Of a stretch of 64,000 nucleotides of DNA, positions 1-11,449 are shown one piece after another; the stretch's first letter is position 1; each line of letters opens with the position of its first letter. Position numbers and translations under genes: made by a program. The stretch spans positions 234,555,303 to 234,619,302 of the forward strand of contig NC_081415.1 of NCBI RefSeq assembly GCF_030272615.1, read 5' to 3'. Source of the stretch: Cryptomeria japonica (Eukaryota; Streptophyta; Pinopsida; Cupressales; Cupressaceae). The notes below the pieces were generated by a model, which searched no databases, was not told where the DNA came from, and was given only the letters and a program-made list of their open reading frames with translations.

Positions 1-3
1 AAC

Positions 4-1206
4 TTGAATAGTGAGATGAGTTACAGACTCAAACTCCAATGCATACCATCTTTTGCTAAATTGATTGAGAATGGCATCCAAGTAGAAGAGGCATGTGTTA
101 AAAAAGGAACGTTGAAATTTTTCAAAGAAGGAATAGGTTCATCCAATTACAACAACCAAAACAACAACAACTTGGACAAATCCAGATTCTAGACCAGAAA
201 CAAAAACAATGGAAATGAACGAGGAACTGAATCAAATTATCCAAAATCGAAGCAACCTATGCTCACATTATCAGGTAATCCTCAAGCTACAAAGAATCCC
301 AAAGGTGCTAACCCAGGTACTAATGCTTATGCACCAAATACCAATCAAGATCAACTCAACATAAACAACACCAACAATCCCCAAAACAATAACACCAATA
401 GAGGACCTAATCCAAACTCACGGAGTAACACAAACAACTTTTTGAAATGCATTTATACACCACTAGGACAATCACTAGAGTGAGAATTCAGAGAACTCCT
501 GGCAAACAAAATTATCTCTTTACCTACAATCAGCAACTTTGAACCACAAATAACACCACCCTGGTGGAATGACTCACACTTTTGTGATTTTCATCGCAAC
601 AAAGGTCATCAAATAAATGATTGCATGAGGCTGAAAAACATTGTTCAAGACATGATCGATAGAGGTGATTTAATGGTCGATGGTCTCAAAAAAAATGGTG
701 ACCACGGAGCGTTCAAAAATCCTCTTCCAAACTACAACAAGGATGGAGCTTCAACCTCAAACAATACATGTGGAGCTCATATCAATCACATATCAACGGA
801 GGACAATCAAGTCAATGTTATCACAATCAAAGGCAAACGTGAACATGAATCCGTCAATGTGACAACCAGAGCTCAAAAATATGTCTTGAAGGGACATTTG
901 TCAACAAAAAACACCGTACCCAAAATTCAATATGATCTAGTCAGTCAACTACGCAAAACTCCTACTCAAATATCTATACTTGAGTTGCTGAAACTTTCGC
1001 CAAAACACAAAGACATATTGGAACAAGCCTTATTGGAAACAAATATACCGCAAGATCTAGATGCTGACAAATTCCAAGCCATGGTGGCTCATATGACGGG
1101 ACCTCATAACCTCACTTTTTCTAAGCATGATAATATCTCGTTGAGCCATCCACATAATACTCCACTCCATATTGAAGTCATGGTCTATAAACATCGAGTT
1201 AAATGA
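4..1206 (+). pseudogene. Tat gag C-terminal part (broken)
   Basis: The gag protein would form the retroelement particle and bind its RNA. Only the C-terminal part is here. Frames at 4-192, 259-483 and 625-1206 together give an Asn/Gln/Pro-rich linker and then a zinc-binding segment at about 577-640 (FCDFHRNKGHQINDC). That segment matches the Phe-Cys-x2-His...Gly-His...Cys pattern usual near the end of Tat gag. It is followed by the conserved Leu-Lys...Ile-Asp-Arg-Gly-Asp-Leu stretch. Stops at 190 and 481 and several others break it. The N-terminal gag core lies left of the window; a separate copy of such a core is at 47015-47826. Confidence 0.7.
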
Positions 1207-2580
1207 GTATTAATAAGTGGAGGAGCTAGACTTAATATTTGTACCTTAAAACTTATCCGTGCATTAGGCTTCTCAGAGGAGTCTATTGATCCACACAAAA
1301 AGATCACTATAAAGGCATATGATGACGAAGAAAGATCATCTAAAGGAACGGTGGTGTTGCCAATTCAGGTAGGACCAATACAAAATGATACTATGTGCCA
1401 AGTCTTAGATATAGACCTCACATAGAATATCCTATTGAGATGACCCTAGATACATGAAATGCAAGCAGTACCGTCCACATATCACTGGTGTGTTAAATTC
1501 CCCTACAATGGGCAGGAGGTTTCTATATCAGTTGATCATAATCCATTTCAACATTGTAATGCTATGGGGGCAGCCCAAGATAGCTTGGTTCCACATAATA
1601 GAGAGAAACAAAATTCATCAGCACAAGATCTTCAACAAGAAAAGTCTAAATCATTACCTAGGGATTTCTAGCAGAAAATGAAGATCAAAGAACAAGGCAT
1701 GGGAGAATACTCTTTGGAACCCATGTGTTTGGCCAACTTACCAACATCACCTAGATCTCATGGATTACCTACAACATCAACACATCAAGCAACTCAGCCC
1801 ATCACCAAGTTTGATGGCACATTCATTCAACTCAGCACTCTAGCACATGAATCTAAGGAAAAGGATATCCTTAGTTGGCTATACAAAGATGAGGAAGAAG
1901 ACAGAGCAACTACTATGGAAGTAGCTATACCCACACACCTGTATGGAAAGGCCTACTTAATCATACAACAAATGGGATACAATGGCAAAGGACCTATTGG
2001 TAAGCGTCGGGAAGGTTTCACAGAACCATTGGATCCTCCTTCACAATTCAGTAAAGACAAAAAATGATTGGGCTTTGAACTCACTCTACCACCAAAGAGG
2101 GAACCACACAAATATCAAAAACCCTAGTGGAAAGCAAAGAAGAAATACAAAGAAGACTCTTGGCAGGAGGCACTATTCAAGTCAGCTAAGACAATATGTA
2201 AAGAACATGAACATCAAGAATGAGAGCAATGTCAAAAGCAGCCTATCAATCAAAAGAAGGAAGCAACTACTGCTTTGAAGCAACTACTGCAAAAGCACAT
2301 CATATTCAAGAACCAATATCCAACAAAGAAGAATCACCTCTGGATTACATCATTCCTCCCCAAGGAGAGACAATATATGAACAAATGCAAAGAGTGGAAG
2401 TAGGATTTGACACAGAATCAGAGAAAACTATCAAACTTGTCTCAATTATCAAAGACCTGTTCTCACCCTACAACATACCAGTTCACAACACTGCTAGAAT
2501 ATGGGATAATACCTCTGAGACTGATTCTATTGAATATGAATGGGGCAGCTCCTCTTGTTGGCATATGGACACTCTAATGA
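1207..2580 (+). pseudogene. Tat aspartic protease region and G-patch-like linker (broken)
   Basis: Reading across stops gives a retropepsin-like stretch at about 1207-1500, with SGGARLNIC where the family has Asp-Gly-Gly-Ala, so the catalytic Asp appears lost. A conserved segment with IHEMQAVPSTYH follows, broken by stops near 1422-1450. The frame at 1678-2067 holds a short glycine-rich segment GYNGKGPIGKRREG that resembles the G-patch found between protease and RT in this lineage. After a stop at 2065 the same frame continues with lysine-rich sequence. The protease would process the polyprotein; this copy cannot. The region ends where a copia LTR is inserted near 2581. Confidence 0.6.
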
Positions 2581-3499
2581 GACATTGTGTGTGATTGAAG
2601 GTTTTGTCATTGATGGCAACCTTGCAATCCTATGGCACCAGCAAGACATTATACCGGCAAAGCATTACACGGGCAACCTTGCAATCCTATGGCACCGGCA
2701 AGACATTATACCGACAAAGCATTAAACAAGAAACCTTGCAATCCTATGGCACCGACAAGACATTATACCGACAAAGCATTAATCAAACAAAACAGTGCTC
2801 CAGCATCAACAAAATCAATCTACACTGGCACCGGCACAGAAGATGTACACCAACACAGAAGGAAATATGTATACCAGCACAGAGGCCAACAGGATTTTTG
2901 ATATGTAATATTTTGTTTATCATTGTAAGCTGACTTGGCAAATTGTAAAATGACTCTTGTATATAAAAGAGATCATTGTAGGCATTTGTACGACATGGAT
3001 TAAAAAAAAAAACAATAAATAAATTATAAGGCAGACCTAATGTGCGAATTGTAGGTCAAGGGTATATGTAAAGAACAGAGCAAGAACCGGTACTGAATCT
3101 GGCATTGAAGATGCTATTGTAAAGTAGTACAGAATATTGGATTTGTGTAAATCCTCATTGTAAGTCAGTGTGACTTCTTATTGAGCAATGAGCTCTAGGC
3201 AGTTGGCCTTCCTGCATGTGCAGGGCCCTATTGTAAGTAATATTCTCTTATTGGCCAGTAAGTGAATATTGTGGGTCACAAATCCCACCGAGGTTTTTCT
3301 CGCACCGGGTTTCCTTGTTAAACATCTTGTGTTATGGTGTTCTTTTCATGTGGATGCTTTTGATTCTGTTATTTGCATTAATTCTTGCATACCGGTATAC
3401 TATTACTTTATATTCTACATATTCAGTTTTAAGAAAATTTCATTACCGGTCAGATACTAATTCACCCCCCCCCTCTCAGTATCTGTGGGAACCCTAACA
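2581..3499 (+). mobile_element. Copia-type LTR (probable solo LTR) inserted in Tat pol
   Basis: This non-coding block separates two parts of one Tat reading frame. Its 3' part has the same signature as the 3' end of the copia LTR at 32898-34434: a CACCGAGGTTTTTC-type segment near 3286 and an AATTCACCCCCC...CTCAGT segment near 3460. Its 5' part shares TTGTCATTGATG with the start region of that LTR. It ends in ACCCTAACA near 3499. The exact start is uncertain. CTCTAA at 2573 and TTCTAA near 3502 may be remnants of a target duplication, but they do not sit exactly at the ends. Confidence 0.55.
2616..2786 (+). repeat. 57-bp tandem repeat, three copies, inside a copia LTR
   Basis: Three adjacent copies start at 2616, 2673 and 2730 with the same 57-base spacing. 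Each contains CCTTGCAATCCTATGGCACC followed by a GACATTATACCG segment. Copies differ by a few substitutions. The repeat lies in the 5' part of the LTR, where U3 promoter elements usually lie, so it could be an amplified regulatory block; that is an inference. Confidence 0.9.
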
Positions 3500-5040
3500 G
3501 TTCTAATATTACTGAAGATATTTGTGTGAATAACAATAATACACCCATCTCTCAAGAAGAATGCAACATAGAATCTAGACCACTTGAATTTGGTCCACAA
3601 AATATCTAGGACGCCAAGGAAAAAGAATAGCAACATTATGCACAAGTCTATATGGAAGATGATACCATCGAAGACCTCAACAAAATCCTTAACTTCTTTA
3701 ACACCTCGACCAATCATGATGATACTTCCCTCCTGACACTTACAGCAGTCAAACTTGATCCACCTAATGACTCCTTACCACTTGTCTTTCCTAACCTCAT
3801 AGATTGGGATGAACCTGAAACTCATGATATATCAATTTTCCCAAATGATGAATCCATTATCCATTACTTATGTACCGTTAACCCAGAGATAGACTCTACC
3901 AGTGAACAAAGTAACGGTGTCTACAATCAGGAGAGTGCCAAGTCACTTAGTCGCAAAAATGAGCAAACTAAAGGATCTACTACTGAAAACCAGTCAATGG
4001 AAGCAATAGATCACACAAAAGTAAAAATAAAGGATACATATGAGGGTGAAAACCTTTTTAAGGCACCTAAGGATGGGAGACTGGACACTCTTCCTGAGAA
4101 TTATCATGAGCGATCACCCATATTGATTGATCCCACTCAATCAATCAACTTTGGTACTACAAAAGTAGCCAAAACTATACACCTTGCAAAATCTTTGACG
4201 GAAGCAGAAAGATCAGAATTTATCAAATTTTTTAAAGAAAAGAAAATCAACTTTGCTTGGTCATATGCAGATATGCCCAGGATTGATCCACAATTAATCA
4301 TGCATCATTTGTCCATAGCTCCAGGAGCTAAGCTAGTCAACCAAAAACTAAGAAAGATGAATGCACATGTCACACTCATGGTTAAAGCTTAATTGAAGAA
4401 ACTATTAGACGTCGGATTTATTCGACCTATCAACTATTCTAAATGGATTTCCAACATTGTACTAGTATCAAAACCAGATAGCAGTATCAGAATCTACACT
4501 GCTTTCAGAGATGTCAACAAAGCCTCTCTAAAAGATGACTTTCCTTTGCCCAGTATCGACATAATTTTATACCTCATAGCAGGCCATGCAATGCTATCAC
4601 TAATGGATGGGTTTTCAGGCTATAATCAAATCAAGATAGCCCCAGAGGATCAAGATAGAGCAATGTTTACCTATCCATGGGGAACATACTATTGGAATGT
4701 CATGCCTTTTGGCTTAAAGAATGCAAGAGCAACTTATCAATGAGCAATGACAACAATCTTTCATGACATGATGCATAACTTCATGGAAGACTATGTAGAT
4801 GATTTACTAGCTAAATCATTCACCAGAGCAAAACATCTAAGCATCTTAGAAAATATTTTTGATAGATTGAAAAAATTCCAAGTCAGGCTCAACCCTAAGA
4901 AGCATGTCTTCGGGGTTAAATCAGACAAATTACTAGGCTACATAGTTTCAGCTAAAGGTATTGAAGTGGATCCAACAAAGGTACAAGCCATTATGGAGAT
5001 GCCACCACCAAAGAACATCAACCAACTTTGATCTCTACAA
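3500..5040 (+). pseudogene. Tat reverse transcriptase region (broken)
   Basis: This is the RT part of pol, which would copy element RNA into DNA. The frame at 3652-4392 carries an acidic linker and then WSYADMPRIDPQLIMHHLSI, the usual RT entry segment. 4393-4743 holds the LPSID, SLMDGFSGYNQIKIAPEDQ and MPFGLKNA motifs. 4747-5031 holds the catalytic YVDD at 4792-4803 and the GYIVSAKGIEVDP segment. A TAA at 4390 and a TGA at 4741 interrupt an otherwise continuous frame, and further stops follow near 5029. The catalytic Asp pair is still present, so inactivation is by stops rather than active-site loss. Confidence 0.85.
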
Positions 5041-6045
5041 GGATGACTCCATTCAATTAGGCGATTCATCGCTCAACTAGTAGATAAAAGTCTCCCATTC
5101 AATCATTTGTTACATAAAAATGTACTATTCAAATGAGAAGCCAAATGTGCAGAATCCTTCTATCAAATCAAGCAGTATCTAATGAACCCACTAGTTCTAG
5201 TACCACCAATAGTAGGGAAGCCACTCATTCTCTACATTTCAACAACATACATCTCACTAGGGGCATTGTTAGCACAAGAAGATCAACAGGGCAAAGAGCG
5301 AGCTATCTATTATATCAAGAGGACATTGAATGGATATGAACTCAACTATACATTCATTGAGAAAGCTTGTCTAACAGTAGTATTTGCCTCTCAAAAAATC
5401 CAACACTACATGCTAGCTCACATAATTAAGCTGGTTCCAAAAATTGATCCTCTCAAATATTTACTTAGTAAAGCAGCTCTTATAGGCAGATTAGCTAAAT
5501 GGGTCATGATCCTCAGTGAATTTTATATCCACTACATAGAATGACGAGCTATCAAAGGACAAGCAATTGCAGATCAACTGGCATAAGCACCACTACCTGG
5601 AAAACAAACTATGGAGATCAAATTTTCAGATAGAGACGTTCTTTCTATCTCCACCAAACAATGGACCTTATATTTTGATGGATCCTACACACAACATGGC
5701 TCATGTGCTAGCATTCTGTTCATCACTCCTAAAGGACACACTATACCTAGATCATATGGGCTTATGTTTCCATGCACCAACAACATTGTTGAATATGAGG
5801 CATTGGTTATAGGCAACAAAATGGCCGTAGAATGGAGGAACACATAGTTAAAAGTGTATGAAGATTCACAACTAGTCATCAATCAAATCAACAATGACTA
5901 TCAGACAAAGGATGACAAGCTGCTACCATACAAACGAATGGTGGATGATTTTAAACAATATTTTGTATACATCACCTTCGAGAAAATACCAAGGTTGGAT
6001 AAAAGAGCAACTGATGTCGTGGCTACTATTGCTTCACTACTGTAA
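5041..6045 (+). pseudogene. Tat dual RNase H region (broken)
   Basis: Two RNase H-like domains follow the RT. The first, at about 5182-5544, contains ALLAQEDQQGKERAIYYI, ELNYTFIEKACLTVVFA and a DPLKYLL segment, the ordinary Ty3 RNase H arrangement. The second, at about 5611-6045, has TLYFDGSYTQHG, NIVEYEAL and a KVYEDSQLVINQI segment, matching the additional RNase H specific to the Tat lineage. Stops at 5542, near 5585 and near 5847 break it. The domains would remove the RNA strand during reverse transcription. The second domain is the main reason for the Tat assignment. Confidence 0.82.
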
Positions 6046-6099
6046 ATTCCAGAGCAACAAAAACATTACACATTTTTGGTAGAGCAACTGTTCTCCCCA

Positions 6100-7407
6100 G
6101 CCTATGACCATTCAGAATCCCATGTTATCTATACCTTGACCGGTTCTGACTCTCTGTTATATGGACCAATCTATGACTATCTTAAGAACAATATCCTACC
6201 CATTGACCTGTCCTGAAACCAAAAATGCAACTTTATCTGGCAAGCCGCCCATTATACTCTTACTGCTGATACTTTGTACCGTCGAGGTCTAGATGGTACT
6301 CTTCTTTGTTGTCTTGATCGTAATGAATCTGACTCTGCTTTACATGAGCTTCACGAAGGTATCTATGGCACACATTCAAGTGTTACTACTCTTGCTAAAA
6401 AGATTCTAAGAATGGGATATTATTGGCCAACAATGGAAAAAGGCTTTTATCACTTTGCAAAGAAGTATCCTAAATGCCAAATCCATGGCAATCTTATACA
6501 TGCACCAACATAGGAACTCCAACCATTCACAACATCCTAGCCCTTCTATCAATGGGGACTAGACTTGGTCGGAAAAATTCATCCTTCATCCTCAAATGGA
6601 CACAAGTTCATTATAACTGCAATGAAATACTTTACCAAATGGATAGAAGTAGTCCCCATGACCACAGTGACTGGGAAACAAATTGCTTTTTTTATCCTTA
6701 ATTATTTGATCTGTAGATATGGCATTCCAAGCTCCATTATCATAAATAATGGATGACCTTTCAAAAACCAAGATGTACGAGAACTATGTGTAAAATTCAA
6801 AATCCAACATCATTTTTCTACACCTTACTACCCATAGGGGAATGGTTAAGCAGAAGCATCCAACAAAACAATATTGAAAATCCTAAAGAAAACAGTGAAT
6901 GATGCAGGCAAAGATTGGCATATACAACTCAATCTAGCACTTTTGGCCTACAAAACTAGCATCCGTACACCTACAGGAGCTACACCATATTCATTGGTAT
7001 ATGGATCATAAGCAGTTTTACCCTTGGAGGTAGAAATTCCATCTCTCAAAGTCTCTTTGAAAGGCTTAATCCCAGATGAAGAGTATCAAGTTAACCGACT
7101 GCAAGAGCTCAAGCTTCTAGATGAAAGACATCAACGTGCCTACACTCATCTCAAAGCCTATCAGCAATGTATGTGCAGGAGCTACAACCACAAGGTCATT
7201 CCTAGAATTTTTAAAATTGGTGACCTAGTACTCAATGAAAATCCTAGGAATCAGCGGGATCGGGAAAAGAAAGGGAAATTTGAACCTATTTGGTTAGGTC
7301 TCTATGTCATCATATCAGCCTATGGATCAAGCACCTATCAGCTAACAACTTCGGAAGGAGATGTGCTCGACAAACCAACTAACAACATTCATCTAAAGAA
7401 ATACTAA
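6100..7407 (+). pseudogene. Tat integrase (broken)
   Basis: Integrase would insert the element DNA. The zinc-binding N-terminal domain is at 6274-6513 (LHELHEG...GYYWPTM...KKYPKCQIHG). The catalytic core follows with WGLDLVG near 6555, KWIEVVPMTTVTGKQIA near 6640 and GIPSSIIINNG near 6725, where the family has an Asp before the glycine. The Glu region near 6840 has two stops. The C-terminal part, 7024-7407, is open for 127 codons and contains FKIGDLVL and a Trp-Leu-Gly-Leu-Tyr segment typical of the Ty3 integrase tail. The frame stops at 7405, which is the end of pol. Confidence 0.82.
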
Positions 7408-7957
7408 ACTTGAGTAATTTCATGCATGGAAAAGTCAAAAAATAAAAAAAATAAAAAAAATCAAGAAAAAGGTAAATAAAAAGGTAAAATAAAAGCAAAT
7501 GGTGAAAACCTGGCAACAAGCGCTATTGTGAGAGGACAACTTCTCTATCTATATCCATACCATTATATTCGTCATAAAAGCACTATTGGCCATCGCCCGA
7601 CATTTTTATCACAATATCCATCTAGGCCATACTTAGTGTAGTCACTATCCTGGTTTATCCGCATATCCTTTCGCCGCATCTCACCATGGTTTGGTAATCA
7701 CTGTACATATCCACATTGAGAAGTACACTTGACTAGGGGCAGTAATAAAAGCTTCCAACACGTTCAAAACATGAAAACTTGTTGCAAACTCAGAACTTCA
7801 TATCTAGCAAACAAACACTCGCACAATCACAAAGTAAAACGTTGATCGCTTAACCGGATTCACAAAATATGATGGATGATTTTCTAAAATATCAAATGTA
7901 GCATCTTGCATAAAGTTTTGACTATTTTTGCACTTGAACTTTTTGAATTGTTGGATC
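7408..7957 (+). other. Post-pol untranslated region of the Tat element
   Basis: No reading frame is supported here. The sequence opens with an A-rich stretch (about 7430-7500) and continues with moderately complex sequence. It lies directly after the integrase stop and before the copia-type insertion at 7958, so it is best read as the 3' region of the Tat element that continues at 10566. Confidence 0.5.
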
Positions 7958-8313
7958 TATAGGAGTTGAGAAAATACAACACCACAGGAGCCCAAATAAT
8001 CTCTGCAAGCTGAAAAACCTATTACAAGGAGAAGCAATGAAGCAAATCACAGAAGGAAAGAATACACAGGAAAAATATGCTCCAAAATATATTGACAATA
8101 ATAATCCTTCTTCATACAATGAAAAGAAAGAACTCACCCTTTAATGAGTCAAGAAACCCTAAAAGGGAAAACCTAGGTTTGCACATAATAATTAATTGAA
8201 ACAATTAATTATATGCACCTAAAGTTAGCTTAAGTGTAAAAGAGATAAAGGGAACTTAAATAATTAAACAAATAATGTTTAATTAATCAAGTGAATACCC
8301 GAATACTCTAACA
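7958..8313 (-). repeat. 3' LTR of the non-autonomous copia-type element
   Basis: On the minus strand it begins TGTTAGAGTATTCGGG at 8313, directly after the polypurine tract, and runs 356 bases to 7958. The first 153 bases on the + strand match 10413-10565 with only a few substitutions. The minus-strand end reads CTCCTATA rather than the usual terminal CA. Confidence 0.78.
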
Positions 8314-8325
8314 CCCCCCCTTAAG
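8314..8325 (-). other. Polypurine tract of the non-autonomous copia-type element
   Basis: The minus strand reads CTTAAGGGGGGG directly before the LTR start TGTTAGAG. A G-rich tract at this position primes plus-strand DNA synthesis in LTR elements. Confidence 0.75.
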
Positions 8326-8650
8326 ATAGACTTAGGGAGAAACTAAAACCTAGAACATCTACTGAAAGCAATAAAGATGGGCCCCAGCAACAAGGCCTGA
8401 TCAGGTACCCAAATACAATGAAATCTCTATGAACTGGAAAAATAGAGAAAACCACGTGGGAACAAAACTCTACTCCAAAAAGAGATGGAAAAGAATATCT
8501 CTGAAGCATGAAGAAACTGCAAACTCTGTCCAAGAATAACTGCTGATCTGAAAAACATCCACTGAACTAGAACATGACCAGGTAAAGAAGACTGTAATCT
8601 GCATGAGTGCCTCAAATGACACTACTCGATTTAGGAGGTAAACAAGGCAA

Positions 8651-8960
8651 AAATAACTGAAATCGAAGATACAGATGGCATGAGAAACCAAAGCCTGAAG
8701 AGCTGATCAATCAAACCACGGAAGCAGTAGAACCAATAAGATAAACCTCCCCATAATGTGGAAGTGGGAGAGGGACAGGAATACTAAAAAGGACAACCAA
8801 AAACAACTGAAATCAAAGATATAGATGGCATGAGAAACCAAAGCTTGAAGAGTTGATTAATCAAACCATGGAAGCAGTAGAACCAACAGGATAAATCTCC
8901 CCATAATGCGGAAGTGGGAGAGGGATAGGAACACTGAAAAGGACAGCCAAAAACAACTGC
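8651..8960 (+). repeat. 150-bp tandem duplication inside the copia-type element
   Basis: 8651-8800 and 8801-8960 are two adjacent copies, about 150 bases each. Both contain AGATGGCATGAGAAACCAAAGC, a GAAGCAGTAGAACCAA segment and a CGGAAGTGGGAGAGGGA-like segment. Differences are scattered single substitutions. No coding role is apparent. Confidence 0.9.
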
Positions 8961-9639
8961 ATGACGAAGAACCAAGAACATCAAAGGTGCCGAGACACAT
9001 CATCATGAGGCGAATGTCGTGAAAGGAACACTCACTGGACAAAGGAAGATGGCAAACAACAGGCAAACAACAACCCCCTCATGGCACTTGATCAATAGTG
9101 CATGTACAACAAGACACAAGATATGCAAGATTCCAAGTAAACAATGCATGATGGCACTTTATCTCAGTGCGTTTGCATAAATACAAGCTACAATGATAAG
9201 AAGACTGGAAATAGAAACGTGAACCAAAATAGAGACAGCCTACTCAGAGAAGAGATCCCAAGACTTGAACCAACCACGATATCCACCAGAGTGCTGAAAA
9301 GCAAAAAACTGAATAAAATATGCATGAAGCAGAATCTGGAAATAAAACTCAGATGGCTAGAAAGTACATAGCACACACTTTCTAAAAATATAATGTTTTT
9401 GAAAAACGGAGGTCGGATGCTCATTCTGTGGCTCTCAGAGTGCAAAAACTAGACCTCGCTTTGACTAGAAAAAAACATAGTCAAACAACAAAATTGGAAA
9501 AACTTACCAACACCATGAGGTTGGGCTCAGAACCAGCTTTTCAACACCTATTTGTTTTCAAAAAAATGACACTGTATGCCCAAGATAGGGCCAAAAAACC
9601 AAATCCCCCCCTAAAAGAGCCAAAAAAGGGGTCTAGTGG

Positions 9640-9960
9640 CCAGTGAGTGGTCCGGTGGCCAGTGGGTGGCGGCCGGGTGGAGTTCCAATGGTGGCTGGGT
9701 GGCGGAGCCAGGGTAGCGGAGGAGGCTAGGTTGGGTGAGGATCGTCGAGGAGGCGGGCCATGGTGGGGTGGTGTTGCATGTGACGATCGGCGAGCGGGGC
9801 AGAGCTGCGGGGGGAGCTGGGGCACAGGCGGAGGCCAAACCAATGGGGGCCGTTGGGGCGGTGGGCGGGAGCGGAGCGGGGGCTGCTGGGGTAGCTGGCG
9901 GTGGTGGCAAGGCGCTACAGCAGGCGGCAGGGGAGGTGCTGCAGGCCTGACAAATTTGCA
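9640..9960. other. GC-rich island inside the copia-type element
   Basis: This stretch is strongly G/C-rich on a background that is A/T-rich everywhere else in the window. It is dominated by GGTGG, GGCGG and GGAGG runs on the + strand. Minus-strand frames across it are Pro/Ala/Ser-rich (for example PPPVPQLPPQLCPARR) and look compositional rather than conserved. It may be a captured segment of host DNA, but no protein family is recognised. Confidence 0.55.
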
Positions 9961-10400
9961 GGTCTGCGGAGCCAGGGGGCTCCATGCTACCTTGCATACC
10001 GTGGGATCCCCCCCAAAAAACTTTTCCCAAAATTTTTTTTTAATAAAGAAAACCTATTTTTTTTTCAATAAATTTTTTTAATAAAAAAGAAAAAATTCGG
10101 CCTGCATGCCATAAAAAGGCAAATTTTTTTTTTCAAATTTTTTTCTCGATCTACATGCCAAGGTCGTACAACCTGGATCAGAGAAAAAAATTCACCTAGA
10201 GGCTCAGGAACCAAAATAGGTTGAATTTTATATGACCATAGGGGTTTTGGGGCCTTCTAAGCATGATAGTGAGGTTCGTTTAGGCACAAAGTGCTCAGAA
10301 AAAAGGTCAAACCCTAGGTACATAAAAAAATTCCTGAAACCCCAGATCTGCTTCCAATGCAAAAATTCTCAAAACAAGAACAGGCAGCTGTAGATCTGAA

Positions 10401-10412
10401 GCTCTGATACCA
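10401..10412 (-). other. Primer binding site, initiator Met tRNA type
   Basis: The minus strand reads TGGTATCAGAGC, directly adjoining the LTR piece at 10413. This is the common primer site of plant copia elements and fixes the orientation of the element. Confidence 0.85.
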
Positions 10413-10565
10413 TATAGGAGTTGAGAAAATACAACACCATAGGAGCCCAAATAATCTCTGCAAGCTGAAAAACCTATTACAAGGAGAAGAAATGAAGCAA
10501 ATCACAGAAGGAAAGAATACATAGGAAAAATATGCTCCAAAATGTATTGACAATAATAATCCTTC
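10413..10565 (-). repeat. Truncated 5' LTR of the non-autonomous copia-type element
   Basis: It matches 7958-8110. Homology stops at 10565, so the outer 203 bases found in the left LTR are missing here. Confidence 0.78.
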
Positions 10566-11449
10566 CTCTAAATTTTCTCAACAATGCTTCAAAGCTAGAG
10601 AACACTATGGGGGACTCCAATATTTTCTTAGTTTTTCTGTCTGTGAGGTGATCATCTGTACTATGTTGATACTTGTCTTGCGACGTGATTCACAACATAT
10701 CACTAAAGACATGATTCCACATCACGCATACAAATGATTTAATCTTGTCTATTTTTATGCAATCTGCACTCAGATCATCTTGGTTTAATTATACCTTGAT
10801 GCTTGTGCTGTCTTGCAAAATAAAAAATCATGTAAATTTTTCTCAGGTCATTATGGTTCAATTATACCATTATACTTGTATAAATTTTCAACATATCCCA
10901 AAACAAATCAATGCTCAATGATGATACATACAAAGAAAGCAAATAACATGTGGCTATACAGGGATGACGGATGCAGAATGAGGATGCTCAAAATGAATTA
11001 GTTGCATATCATTTTACGATTAGTTGCATATCATTTTAAAATTAGTTGCATATCATTACCATACATCTCATTTTCAAGATACATCTCACAACATATCATC
11101 ATCATACAAGATACATCTCACAGCATATCATCATCATACATCTCATTTTCAAGATACATCTCATAGCATATCATTATCATACATCTCATTTTCAAGATAC
11201 ATCTCACAACATCCTACATTATCACATCATATCACATCACATACATCTATCTAAGCATTGCATCATAATAGAATAATCAAAAAGCATTTAGAAAGCATAA
11301 TCCATAACACATCACATGAAGATCAAAGAAAATGGTGTCATATATATATCTCAAAGAATGATCAATATACAAAATATGTCATGTCTGTGCCAATACAATG
11401 ATCAAAATATAATGGAGACAACGTCTCTCAAGTATGACTATCTCTGAAG
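10566..11449 (+). other. Tat 3' region without a supported gene
   Basis: No reading frame is supported. From about 10990 to 11240 it contains short tandem repeats (listed separately). The rest is unremarkable A/T-rich sequence that continues the Tat element after the copia-type insertion. Confidence 0.45.
10990..11240 (+). repeat. Tandem repeats with ATACATCTCA and TTAGTTGCATATCATT units
   Basis: The first part has three TTAGTTGCATATCATT units near 10998, 11020 and 11042. The second part repeats CATACATCTCATTTTCAAGATACATCTCA with ATATCATCATCATA spacers at roughly 50-80 base intervals. It lies just downstream of the antisense PMD frame's 3' end. ORFs across it are only repeat-driven. Confidence 0.85.

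Larger units (their letters stand above)
7958..10565 (-). mobile_element. Non-autonomous copia-type LTR element, minus strand
   Basis: A 153-base direct repeat (7958-8110 and 10413-10565, constant offset 2455) brackets the block. Next to the right copy is the reverse complement of TGGTATCAGAGC (10401-10412), the initiator-Met tRNA primer site usual for plant copia elements. Next to the left LTR is the reverse complement of a polypurine tract (8314-8325). The element therefore reads right to left: 5' LTR piece, primer site, about 2.1 kb internal, polypurine tract, 3' LTR at 7958-8313. No gag or pol motif is found inside. The 5' LTR lacks the outer part of about 200 bases. It sits inside the Tat element. 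Confidence 0.8.

Noticed and set aside
9541-10030. Pro/Ala-rich minus-strand frames in the GC-rich island
   Set aside because: Composition explains them, they overlap each other in different frames, and no conserved motif is present.
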